64,000 bases of DNA from an uncultured Eubacteriales bacterium (lineage in GTDB: Bacteria > Bacillota > Clostridia > Oscillospirales > CAG-382). Shown here in pieces: positions 50,837 to 58,073 of the stretch. The position numbers were made by a program, and so were the translations under genes. The DNA lies in the NCBI GenBank assembly GCA_934446675.1, contig CAKSEL010000001.1, positions 186,001-250,000 on the forward strand. The letters are read 5' to 3'. Each line of letters opens with the position of its first letter. Within the stretch, counting starts at the first letter, position 1. The notes under the pieces are model-generated. The model had not been told where the DNA came from. It was given only the letters and a program-made list of their open reading frames with translations, and searched no databases.

Positions 50837-50865
50837 AGTATACCACTTGCAGCTCTGTTTGTCAA
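50837..50865 (-). promoter_or_regulatory. Promoter of mgtE
   Basis: On the minus strand TTGACA (50865-50860), 17 bases, TATACT (50842-50837). Confidence 0.8.
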
Positions 50866-50951
50866 CAAGCATACATGACGAATTTTAAAGCTTGCGGCTA
50901 ACAATATTTTTGCCGATTGTATAATTATTTTGACATAAAACGCACTGCTTA

Positions 50952-50980
50952 TTGACTTTTATTATTTAAAATGTTAAACT
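50952..50980 (+). promoter_or_regulatory. Promoter of the GH106-like gene
   Basis: TTGACT (50952-50957), 17 bases, TAAACT (50975-50980), about 45 bases upstream of the start codon. Confidence 0.6.
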
Positions 50981-51024
50981 TACAAAAACAGCAATTTCAG
51001 ACAAATATATTAATGAGGTAAACT

Positions 51025-54000
51025 ATGCTCTACAAGAAAAATTCTGCTGCGGAGCTTGACGACAAGCTTTTCAGAAAACCGACAAGCGAATACCGCGCCG
51101 CGCCTTTCTGGTCATGGAACTGCGTACTTGAGAAAGACGTGCTCTTACATCAGATTGACGTACTCGAACAGATGGGATTCGGCGGATTCCATATGCACTC
51201 GCGCGCAGGTATGGCAACCGAATATTTAAGCGATGAATTTATGTCGCTTATACGCGCGTGCTGCGACAAGGCAAAGCAAAAAAATATGCTCGCGTGGCTC
51301 TACGACGAGGACAGATGGCCGTCCGGCTTTGCGGGAGGATATGTCACAAAAGACAAGCGTTTCCGTCAGAGATTTATTGTGCTTACAAACTCAAAGCGTG
51401 AGGACGCGCTCGACAAACAGACGGCTTACAACGAGGGAAAAACGTATTTTGTCGCGGCATTCGACATAAAGTTCAACGGCAAATACGAGCTTGAAAGCTA
51501 CCGACGCATAGGCGAAAACGACAGTGCCGAACATTCAAAATTCTACGTATACTCGGAGGCTGCAAAAGACACGCCGCGTTTCAATCTTCAGACCTATTCC
51601 GACACGCTCTCGAAAGAGGCTGTGCAGAAATTCATTGACATAACCCACGAACGCTACAAGGAATGCGTCGGAGATTATTTCGGAAAATCCGTACCTGCAA
51701 TATTTACCGACGAGCCGCAGTTTGCGCGCAAAGAGGTTCTCGGATTTGCAGACCGTTTCAAAGAAGTAAGACTGCCGTGGACAGTTGACTTTGACGACAC
51801 CTTCAAAGAGTGCTACGGCGAATACATAACAGATTTTCTTCCCGAACTCTACTGGGAAAAGCCGAACGGTGAAGTTTCGGTTCACAGATACCGCTATCAC
51901 GACCACCTCTGCAACAGATTTGCGCAAAGCTATGTTGACACCATCGGGAAATGGTGCGATAACAACGGCATTGCACTCACGGGACATCTCATGGAGGAGG
52001 ACTCTCTGTTCTCACAGACAAGCGCAGTAGGCGACGCAATGCGTTCGTACCGCTCATTTGAAATCCCCGGAATTGATATGCTGTGCGACGCCACAAACTA
52101 TCTTACCGCAAAGCAGGCGCAGTCCGCAGTCCATCAGTTCGGCAGAGAGGGACTTGTTTCCGAATTATACGGCGTTACAAACTGGGACTTTGACTTCCGC
52201 GGTCACAAATTCCAGGGCGACTGGCAGGCGGCTCTCGGCGTAACCATACGCGTTCCGCACTTATCATGGGTTTCCATGAAAGGCTCGGCAAAGCGCGACT
52301 ACCCGGCGTCCATAAACGAGCAATCCCCGTGGTACAGGGATTACGGATACGTTGAAGATCATTTCGCAAGGCTCAACACCGCTCTCACGCGCGGAAAACC
52401 CGACGTTGACATAGGCATTATCCACCCGATAGAATCGTACTGGCTGCACTGGGGTCCTGCCGAGAGCACGGCAAACGTCAGAAATCAGCTTGAGCGTTCT
52501 TTCGGCAATATCGTTGACTGGATGTTATTCGGTTTCCACGACTTTGACCTCATATGCGAGGCACTGCTGCCGTCTCAGGTAAAGAACATATCCGACACTC
52601 TTGAAGTCGGCTGCATGAAATACAAGACCGTCATTGTTCCGGGCTGCGAGACGCTGCGTTCCACAACGCTTGACGTACTCGAAAAATACTCGGCTGCCGG
52701 CGGAAAGCTCATCTTTATAGGCGAGTGCCCGAAATACACCGACGCAAAGGCAAGCAGCCGCGCAAAGGCGCTTTACGAAAAATCCGCCGTCATTCCGTTC
52801 GACAAAGCAAAGCTCGACGAAATTCTCGAATCCGACCGCAAGGTAAGTTTAAAGAATCCCGACGGCAGCCATTCGTCCGAATACCTTTACAATCTTCGCC
52901 GCGACGCAAATTGCAGCTGGTTATTTATTGCACGCGGAAAAAAGACGGTGGACAAGGACAGTCCCGACAAAAACGTACTTGTGCGCCGCGATCTTACAAT
53001 AACATTAAACGGCAGTTTCCGCCCGGTAATCTACGACACGCTTTCGGGCGAAATCAAAGAAACACCGTTTACAAGACGCGGCGGCAAAACCGTTATAAAG
53101 CATACGTTCTTCAATCACGACAGTCTGCTTTTAAAGCTTATTCCGGAATCGGGGGACATTGATTTTGACATTCCGTCCGAAAATCCCGGAAAAGTCACAA
53201 GCAGCAAGGCTGTACGCGGCTGCGTTGAATACACTCTTGAAGAACCCAATGTACTTCTTCTCGACTATGCGCAGATCTCCGTTGACGACTCGCCCTTTGA
53301 AGGCAGCGACGAGATCTTACGTGCAAGCCGTTACTGCTACGGCAAGGTATTTGCCGACCGTCCGTTCTACGCCGACGCACAGCCGTGGGTTATCCCAAAT
53401 GAAAAGGCAGAGCACTTTATCGGCGTAAGATTCAGGTTTGACAGCGAAATTGAATGCAAAAACGTACTTCTTGCCTTTGAAGAAGCGTCCGAAATTGATT
53501 TCAACGGCAAAAAAGCCGACATGACGCCCTGCGGAACATATGTTGACCATTCTATAAAGACAGTAAAACTGCCGGACATCATAAAGGGCGAAAATGTGCT
53601 TACCGTGACCGTTCCGTTCACGCCGAGATGCGGACTTGAGGCCATGTATCTTCTCGGAGATTTCGACGTAAAGCTCAAAGGCACAGAAGCCGTTATAACA
53701 AGCCGCGAAAAGGAAATAGGATTTTCTTCGATCACAAATCAGGGACTTCCCTTCTACGGCGGAAACATAACCTACAAAGTAAAAATCGACACTCCAGACT
53801 GCGACTTATGCGTTCATGCAAGCAGATACGCCGGCGCGCTTGTCAAGGTTGCATTTGACGGAAGGGACTGCGGAAAAATTGTCTATGCTCCGTACAAGCT
53901 TGACATAAAGAATGTAAAGAGCGGAAAGCACGAGATTGAATTTACCGTCTGCGGCAACCGTTACAACACATTCGGCGCACTTCACGACTGCTCCCACAGC

Positions 54001-54114
54001 CGTTGGGCAGGTTCAAATATGTGGAGTGAGCGCGGCGAAAACTGGTGCTACGAATACTGCGTAAAAGATACCGGTCTTCTTGCCTCGCCCGTTATCGAAA
54101 TTATCGAAAAATAA
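51025..54114 (+). CDS. GH106-like alpha-L-rhamnosidase family glycoside hydrolase
   Basis: 1029 residues, in the range of GH106 enzymes. The N-terminal barrel has the family start RAAPFWSWN, a GFGGFHMHSRAGMATEYLSD stretch (about residue 50-70), LAWLYDEDRWPSGFAGGYVT, VPAIFTDEPQF (about residue 228, a probable catalytic carboxylate region) and GIALTGHLMEEDSLFSQTSA. The C-terminal 350 residues are beta-sandwich domains. There is no signal peptide, so it works on imported oligosaccharides inside the cell. Removal of alpha-L-rhamnose is the family activity; the actual linkage is inferred. RBS ATGAGGT. It converges on the GH13 amylase gene, with a shared terminator. Confidence 0.82.
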   Translation: MLYKKNSAAELDDKLFRKPTSEYRAAPFWSWNCVLEKDVLLHQIDVLEQMGFGGFHMHSRAGMATEYLSDEFMSLIRACCDKAKQKNMLAWLYDEDRWPSGFAGGYVTKDKRFRQRFIVLTNSKREDALDKQTAYNEGKTYFVAAFDIKFNGKYELESYRRIGENDSAEHSKFYVYSEAAKDTPRFNLQTYSDTLSKEAVQKFIDITHERYKECVGDYFGKSVPAIFTDEPQFARKEVLGFADRFKEVRLPWTVDFDDTFKECYGEYITDFLPELYWEKPNGEVSVHRYRYHDHLCNRFAQSYVDTIGKWCDNNGIALTGHLMEEDSLFSQTSAVGDAMRSYRSFEIPGIDMLCDATNYLTAKQAQSAVHQFGREGLVSELYGVTNWDFDFRGHKFQGDWQAALGVTIRVPHLSWVSMKGSAKRDYPASINEQSPWYRDYGYVEDHFARLNTALTRGKPDVDIGIIHPIESYWLHWGPAESTANVRNQLERSFGNIVDWMLFGFHDFDLICEALLPSQVKNISDTLEVGCMKYKTVIVPGCETLRSTTLDVLEKYSAAGGKLIFIGECPKYTDAKASSRAKALYEKSAVIPFDKAKLDEILESDRKVSLKNPDGSHSSEYLYNLRRDANCSWLFIARGKKTVDKDSPDKNVLVRRDLTITLNGSFRPVIYDTLSGEIKETPFTRRGGKTVIKHTFFNHDSLLLKLIPESGDIDFDIPSENPGKVTSSKAVRGCVEYTLEEPNVLLLDYAQISVDDSPFEGSDEILRASRYCYGKVFADRPFYADAQPWVIPNEKAEHFIGVRFRFDSEIECKNVLLAFEEASEIDFNGKKADMTPCGTYVDHSIKTVKLPDIIKGENVLTVTVPFTPRCGLEAMYLLGDFDVKLKGTEAVITSREKEIGFSSITNQGLPFYGGNITYKVKIDTPDCDLCVHASRYAGALVKVAFDGRDCGKIVYAPYKLDIKNVKSGKHEIEFTVCGNRYNTFGALHDCSHSRWAGSNMWSERGENWCYEYCVKDTGLLASPVIEIIEK

Positions 54115-54142
54115 AAAGTCCCGTTTTTGCGGGCATACAAAA

Positions 54143-54178
54143 CCGGGTACGATATTACTTCGCACCCGGCATTTTTTT
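54143..54178 (+). terminator. Terminator between the GH106-like and GH13 genes
   Basis: CCGGGT (54143-54148) pairs with ACCCGG (54164-54169), then CATTTTTTTAA. A smaller CCCG/CGGG hairpin precedes it. Confidence 0.75.
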
Positions 54179-54189
54179 AATATAACTTT

Positions 54190-55491
54190 TTACACTTCGT
54201 AAACCGCATATCCCCAGTCGGAGAGTTCGAGTTTTCCGTTTTCGCCGAGCTTTGCGCCCTTTGAAATAATGCACGGCGAGCTTTCTGGGAGTTTTGTTTC
54301 CACGCATTTAGGTTCTTTACTGAGATTGAACACGCAATAAAGGTGCTGTTCGGCACATTTACGGCGGAATTCAAGCACATCTGTGCAATCCCCGAATTCT
54401 ACGTTTCCGAGTGCGACCGCAGGCAGTTCATGGCGAAGAGAAATGAGCTTTGTAATTACTTCTCTTCTGCGTTTTGCAGCGTCGGAATCCTTATTTGCCC
54501 AATCTACCGTCATATCGCCTTTTGAATTATGGAAACGGTTATAGAAAATACTGTGCGGATGTGTGTCGGCTATCTCGTTTCCGTTATAGACAAAAAATAT
54601 TCCTCTGATAAAGGCATTGAGTGCAAATGCTGCCTCAACTCCGTCATGTCCGGGGTATGCATCGCATCTTGTATCTCCGCTGTCATTTGCGTAGTCATGG
54701 TTATCAAGGTCGCGCAGTACAAGGCAGTCGCCGAACTTTTGCTCCCTATGCTTATATTCATTTACAAGCTCCGAAACGGGAATTTCCGCGCGTATTACCT
54801 GCTTTAACTTTGCAGCCCAGAAAAAGCCGTAATACATATCGAAACCGCTGTGTTTCATAAGCATGCCTTCGTTAAGGAAAACGGCGTCGGGATTTATCTT
54901 GCGGCAGCGCTTAAAGCCCTCATACCAGAAGTCCGGCGGACACATATCTCCGACATCGCACCTGAATCCGTCAACGTGAAATTCATTCATAAAGTACTCC
55001 ATGTTCGAGTAAAGATATTCGCGAAGATTCGGATTTTCATAGTTGAGCTGCGGAAATTTCCACTCGCCGACAAGAGCGCTGCCGTCTTTTCCGCGTCTTA
55101 TAAAATCCGGGTGCTCCTTAATAAATACGGCGTTCGGGCCGCAATGGTAGTACACGAGGTCAAATATGATTTTCATGCCGAGCTTATGTACGGAATTTAC
55201 AAAATCGTGCACATCCTCTTTTGTGCCGTACTCCGGATCTACTCCGAAATAGTCGCTTATTCTGTAAGGATTTTTCGGGTTTTCAAGTCCGCAGTTCTTC
55301 TGGCGTTCGCTCCAGAAAAATTTATCTTCTCCGCCGTCCTCCGTCATAAAAGGACAGAGATACACAATATCGACGCCGAGCTGTTTTATCTCGGGCAGAT
55401 GTTTTTCTGCCGCCTTCAATGTTCCCTCTTTTGTAAACGACTGCGGAAATATCTGATACACGGTCGAGCTTAATATGCGTTTTATATCCAT
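54190..55491 (-). CDS. GH13 alpha-amylase family hydrolase
   Basis: 433 residues, a compact GH13 enzyme without signal peptide. The four conserved regions are visible: I in IIFDLVYYHCGPN (residues about 103-115; the usual DxxxNH has Y for N), II GFRCDVGD with nucleophile aspartate (about 175), III VFLNEGML with acid/base glutamate (about 205), and IV VLRDLDNHD with the transition-state aspartate (about 260). A short C-terminal beta domain ends the protein. It probably cleaves or transfers small alpha-glucans in the cytoplasm, similar to neopullulanase or maltodextrin glucosidase types. RBS GGAGGAGG. Divergent from an AraC gene; a palindrome (55579-55589) lies between them. Confidence 0.9.
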   Translation of the reverse strand: MDIKRILSSTVYQIFPQSFTKEGTLKAAEKHLPEIKQLGVDIVYLCPFMTEDGGEDKFFWSERQKNCGLENPKNPYRISDYFGVDPEYGTKEDVHDFVNSVHKLGMKIIFDLVYYHCGPNAVFIKEHPDFIRRGKDGSALVGEWKFPQLNYENPNLREYLYSNMEYFMNEFHVDGFRCDVGDMCPPDFWYEGFKRCRKINPDAVFLNEGMLMKHSGFDMYYGFFWAAKLKQVIRAEIPVSELVNEYKHREQKFGDCLVLRDLDNHDYANDSGDTRCDAYPGHDGVEAAFALNAFIRGIFFVYNGNEIADTHPHSIFYNRFHNSKGDMTVDWANKDSDAAKRRREVITKLISLRHELPAVALGNVEFGDCTDVLEFRRKCAEQHLYCVFNLSKEPKCVETKLPESSPCIISKGAKLGENGKLELSDWGYAVYEV

Positions 55492-55578
55492 AAAAAAGCC
55501 TCCTCCGATACTTATTCTGATAAGCTTATTTTAAACCGTACAAGAGCATATGTAAACCCGTATTACGGCATAAAATAT

Positions 55579-55589
55579 CCGAATTTCGG
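55579..55589. promoter_or_regulatory. Palindrome between the GH13 and AraC genes
   Basis: CCGAA-T-TTCGG is a perfect 5-bp inverted repeat just upstream of the AraC -35. CCGAA and TTCGG also frame the inverted repeat at 47372-47387. Confidence 0.45.
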
Positions 55590-55592
55590 AAC

Positions 55593-55621
55593 TTGCATTT
55601 TTATGTGCTGCGTGTTAAAAT
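55593..55621 (+). promoter_or_regulatory. Promoter of the AraC gene next to GH13
   Basis: TTGCAT (55593-55598), 17 bases, TAAAAT (55616-55621), 22 bases before the start codon. Confidence 0.65.
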
Positions 55622-55643
55622 GGTATCGGCAGGGAGGGTTATT

Positions 55644-56396
55644 ATGTTATCACATTCCGACCTTATAATAAACGTGCTCGACGTCATACGCTTTCACCGC
55701 GGTGTTGTGTCATATTCCACGAGCAAACGTCCGTTTCACGTATTGAGCCGAAGAATACACGGCAATTCCGAGATTTACAAAGACAACCGGACATATTACG
55801 CCGACGAAAGCAAGGTGCTTTACATTCCGTCGGGCACAGACTATTCGCAAAAGAGCGGTTCGGAGGAAGAAATAATCGCGGTTCATTTTGAAATACTGAA
55901 TTTCGGAACCGACCGCATACAGGCAGCGGATTTTCCGGACAGCTCAATTACGGAGGATTTTTCGCGTCTGCACGAACTATGGAGCGCAAAACGTCCCGGA
56001 TACAGGTATCTGTGCAACGCCGCATTTTACGAAATACTTGCAAAGCTTTGTTCTTCATCGGAAAACAATTCGGGAAAAGACATGATTTTAGCGTCGCTTG
56101 AATACATTGACAAAAACTTTGAAAAAGAAATTACTATCCCGTATCTTGCAAAGCTCTGCGGAGTAAGCGAGAGCTATTACAGGCGCATTTTTTCAAAGTG
56201 CATGGGTATTTCTCCGCTGAAATACATAAACCGCCGCCGCGTTGCCTTCGCAAAGCCGCTTATACTTTCGGGAAGATACTCTATGAGCGAGGTTTCCGCA
56301 ATGTGCAGCTTTTCGGAACAGAAATACATGTACGACGTCTTTAAAAAGGAAACGGGTTTAAGTCCGTCGGAGTACAGAAAAGCGGGATTGGGATAA
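55644..56396 (+). CDS. AraC-family regulator next to the GH13 amylase
   Basis: 250 residues from ATG 55644, preceded by AGGGAGGG; an in-frame ATG at 55593 overlaps the promoter. The N-terminal sensor is cupin-like but short. The DNA-binding domain has ITIPYLAKLCGVSESYYRRI and MSEVSAMCSFSEQKYMYDVF, ending GLSPSEYRK. It is divergent from the amylase gene and its likely regulator. Confidence 0.9.
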   Translation: MLSHSDLIINVLDVIRFHRGVVSYSTSKRPFHVLSRRIHGNSEIYKDNRTYYADESKVLYIPSGTDYSQKSGSEEEIIAVHFEILNFGTDRIQAADFPDSSITEDFSRLHELWSAKRPGYRYLCNAAFYEILAKLCSSSENNSGKDMILASLEYIDKNFEKEITIPYLAKLCGVSESYYRRIFSKCMGISPLKYINRRRVAFAKPLILSGRYSMSEVSAMCSFSEQKYMYDVFKKETGLSPSEYRKAGLG

Positions 56397-56430
56397 AAAA
56401 TCCGGCTCAGTGCAAAAGCAGAGAGCCGGA
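56394..56430. terminator. Terminator between AraC and the toxin-antitoxin operon
   Basis: TCCGGCTC (56401-56408) pairs with GAGCCGGA (56423-56430). On the minus strand it is followed by a run of six T (56399-56394), so it terminates the toxin-antitoxin transcript; AATTAAT follows on the plus strand. Confidence 0.7.
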
Positions 56431-56453
56431 AATTAATATTCAGGTTGTCTTAT

Positions 56454-56666
56454 TCAGCTGCCGAGATTATCCCAGTCAATATCATCATATCTGACATAGC
56501 CGCTCTTTTCCGCAGCGTCAATTTTCTCTTTTTCGTCAGGTGTGACCTTTGTATAGTCCGGATCCCATGCAAGAACCAGTTTTTTTATAAACTCATAAGC
56601 AAAAACTTTGTCCGATTCCGGAAGTACATCCATAAGACGTGCTGCCTCTCGCGTTATATCAGACAT
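56454..56666 (-). CDS. Antitoxin-like small protein
   Basis: 70 residues from ATG 56666 (AAGGAGGG upstream; 11 further in-frame codons upstream lack an RBS). The N-terminal part SDITREAARLMDVLPESDKV followed by FAYEFIKKLVLAWDPDYTKV is helical, and the C-terminus is very acidic and aromatic (YVRYDDIDWDNLG), suited to wrapping a basic toxin. No DNA-binding motif is obvious. Its position 13 bases after a RelE-type toxin gene makes it the probable antitoxin. Confidence 0.72.
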   Translation of the reverse strand: MSDITREAARLMDVLPESDKVFAYEFIKKLVLAWDPDYTKVTPDEKEKIDAAEKSGYVRYDDIDWDNLGS

Positions 56667-56679
56667 AAAATCGCCCTCC

Positions 56680-56949
56680 TTACTTATATATATCTCCACG
56701 GTTTCCTATATTAATTACAATTATAATGCCGATTGTATTATCGTCCTGATATTTATAAATAATACGCCACGAACCGACTCTCAGCCGCTTTCTTCCGTCT
56801 GTATACCCTTGCATTGGCTTTATATCACCGCGCGGCGGTACACATTTCAGACCGTCTATCGCTTCGCGGATACGCATTACCGACTTTTTATCAAGACGTG
56901 AAAGAAATTTAATCGAGTCTTTTGAAAAAACTATTTCAATATCTTTCAT
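56680..56949 (-). CDS. RelE/ParE-type toxin
   Basis: 89 residues from ATG 56949 (AAGGTGTG upstream). The RelE fold is visible: IVFSKDSIKFLSRLDKKSVM, then IREAIDGLKCVPPRGDIKPM, YTDGRKRLRVGSWRIIYKYQ and a final strand IIIVINIGNRGDIYK. The RLRVGSWRIIYK stretch is the core signature of mRNA-cleaving RelE toxins (arginine and tyrosine important for catalysis). The toxin precedes the antitoxin, the reverse of the usual order. A perfect consensus promoter is at 56971-56999. Confidence 0.85.
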   Translation of the reverse strand: MKDIEIVFSKDSIKFLSRLDKKSVMRIREAIDGLKCVPPRGDIKPMQGYTDGRKRLRVGSWRIIYKYQDDNTIGIIIVINIGNRGDIYK

Positions 56950-56970
56950 CACACACACCTTACACAAATT

Positions 56971-56999
56971 ATTATACACTCAAGCACCGCTGCTGTCAA
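56971..56999 (-). promoter_or_regulatory. Promoter of the toxin-antitoxin operon
   Basis: On the minus strand TTGACA (56999-56994), 17 bases, TATAAT (56976-56971), perfect consensus. Confidence 0.85.
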
Positions 57000-57025
57000 C
57001 ACCGCATAAAACAATATCGGTTTTA

Positions 57026-58009
57026 TTACAGCATCTTACCGATAAGCTCCGAATTATCAAGCGGAGAAAGATATGCCGGAGGCACGTCGAACACGCTCTT
57101 GCAGCCGGTATTTCCCTCTTTATTCATTCTGTAAGCTGCTCTTGCATATGCGACAAGCACGCTTGAGGTAAATTCGGGGTTTGAATCAAGCTTTAAGCTA
57201 TACTCGATAACGTGCTTATTCTCGCCGTTAAGTCCGGTCTTGCCGCTTCTTATTACAAATCCGCCGTGCGGTATTCCGCTGTGGTTCTTCTTTAATTCAT
57301 CCTCGGATATAAAGTGAACCGTGGTATCATAATCGGCAAAGTAGTTGGGCATTGTCTTTATCTCATTTTCAATTCTTGCCTTATCCGCACCGTCCTCGGC
57401 TACGACAAAACATTCGCGGGTATGCTTTTCACGCGTTGTAAGCACGGGATTTTTACCGCTCCTTACGGCGTCAAGCGCGCTCTGAACGGGTATTGTATAC
57501 TGTCTTGCGTCCTTTACGCCCTCAATTCTTCTTATCGCGTCGGAATGTCCCTGGCTGACGCCTTTACCCCAGAAAGTATAGTCAGCGCCGTCTGGAAGTA
57601 TGCACGAAGCATAAAGACGGTTAAGCGAAAACATACCGGGATCCCAGCCGACCGAGATAATTGCAGTTGTTCCGGCGCTCTTTGCGGCTTTATCGACGTT
57701 TGCAAAGTGTTCGGGTATTTTTGCGTGCGTATCAAAGCTGTCTATTACGTTGAAATACGACGCAAGAGCAGGCGTCTGTACGGGAAGATCCGTTGCGCTT
57801 CCTCCGCAGATTATAACGACGTCGATACTATCCTTATGCTCCTCTATTGTGTCTATCGAAAACACCTTCGCTCCGGTAAGGGTCTTTACGGTTTTTGGAT
57901 CTCTTCTCGTAAACACTCCGTAAAGCTCGGTATCCGGATTTTGTTTTATTGCACATTCCACTCCTCTGCCGAGGTTTCCGTAGCCTGCTACGGCAATTCT
58001 TATACTCAT
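57026..58009 (-). CDS. ddh: meso-Diaminopimelate D-dehydrogenase
   Basis: 327 residues, the size of known Ddh proteins. It reductively aminates L-tetrahydrodipicolinate to meso-diaminopimelate with NADPH, a one-step route for lysine and peptidoglycan. Motifs: IRIAVAGYGNLGRGVECAIK (dinucleotide fold), VVIICGGSATDLPVQTPALA, NVIDSFDTHAKIPEHF, ISVGWDPGMFSLNRL and FWGKGVSQGHSDAIRRI, and HGGFVIRSGKTG near the substrate site. ATG 58009 follows GGGAGAAG; the upstream extension has no RBS. It is not linked to other lysine genes here. Confidence 0.95.
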   Translation of the reverse strand: MSIRIAVAGYGNLGRGVECAIKQNPDTELYGVFTRRDPKTVKTLTGAKVFSIDTIEEHKDSIDVVIICGGSATDLPVQTPALASYFNVIDSFDTHAKIPEHFANVDKAAKSAGTTAIISVGWDPGMFSLNRLYASCILPDGADYTFWGKGVSQGHSDAIRRIEGVKDARQYTIPVQSALDAVRSGKNPVLTTREKHTRECFVVAEDGADKARIENEIKTMPNYFADYDTTVHFISEDELKKNHSGIPHGGFVIRSGKTGLNGENKHVIEYSLKLDSNPEFTSSVLVAYARAAYRMNKEGNTGCKSVFDVPPAYLSPLDNSELIGKML

Positions 58010-58073
58010 AACAATTCTTCTCCCGATATTCAGATTTTTTATACGCATATTTTAACACAAGGCAGTTGTTTTT

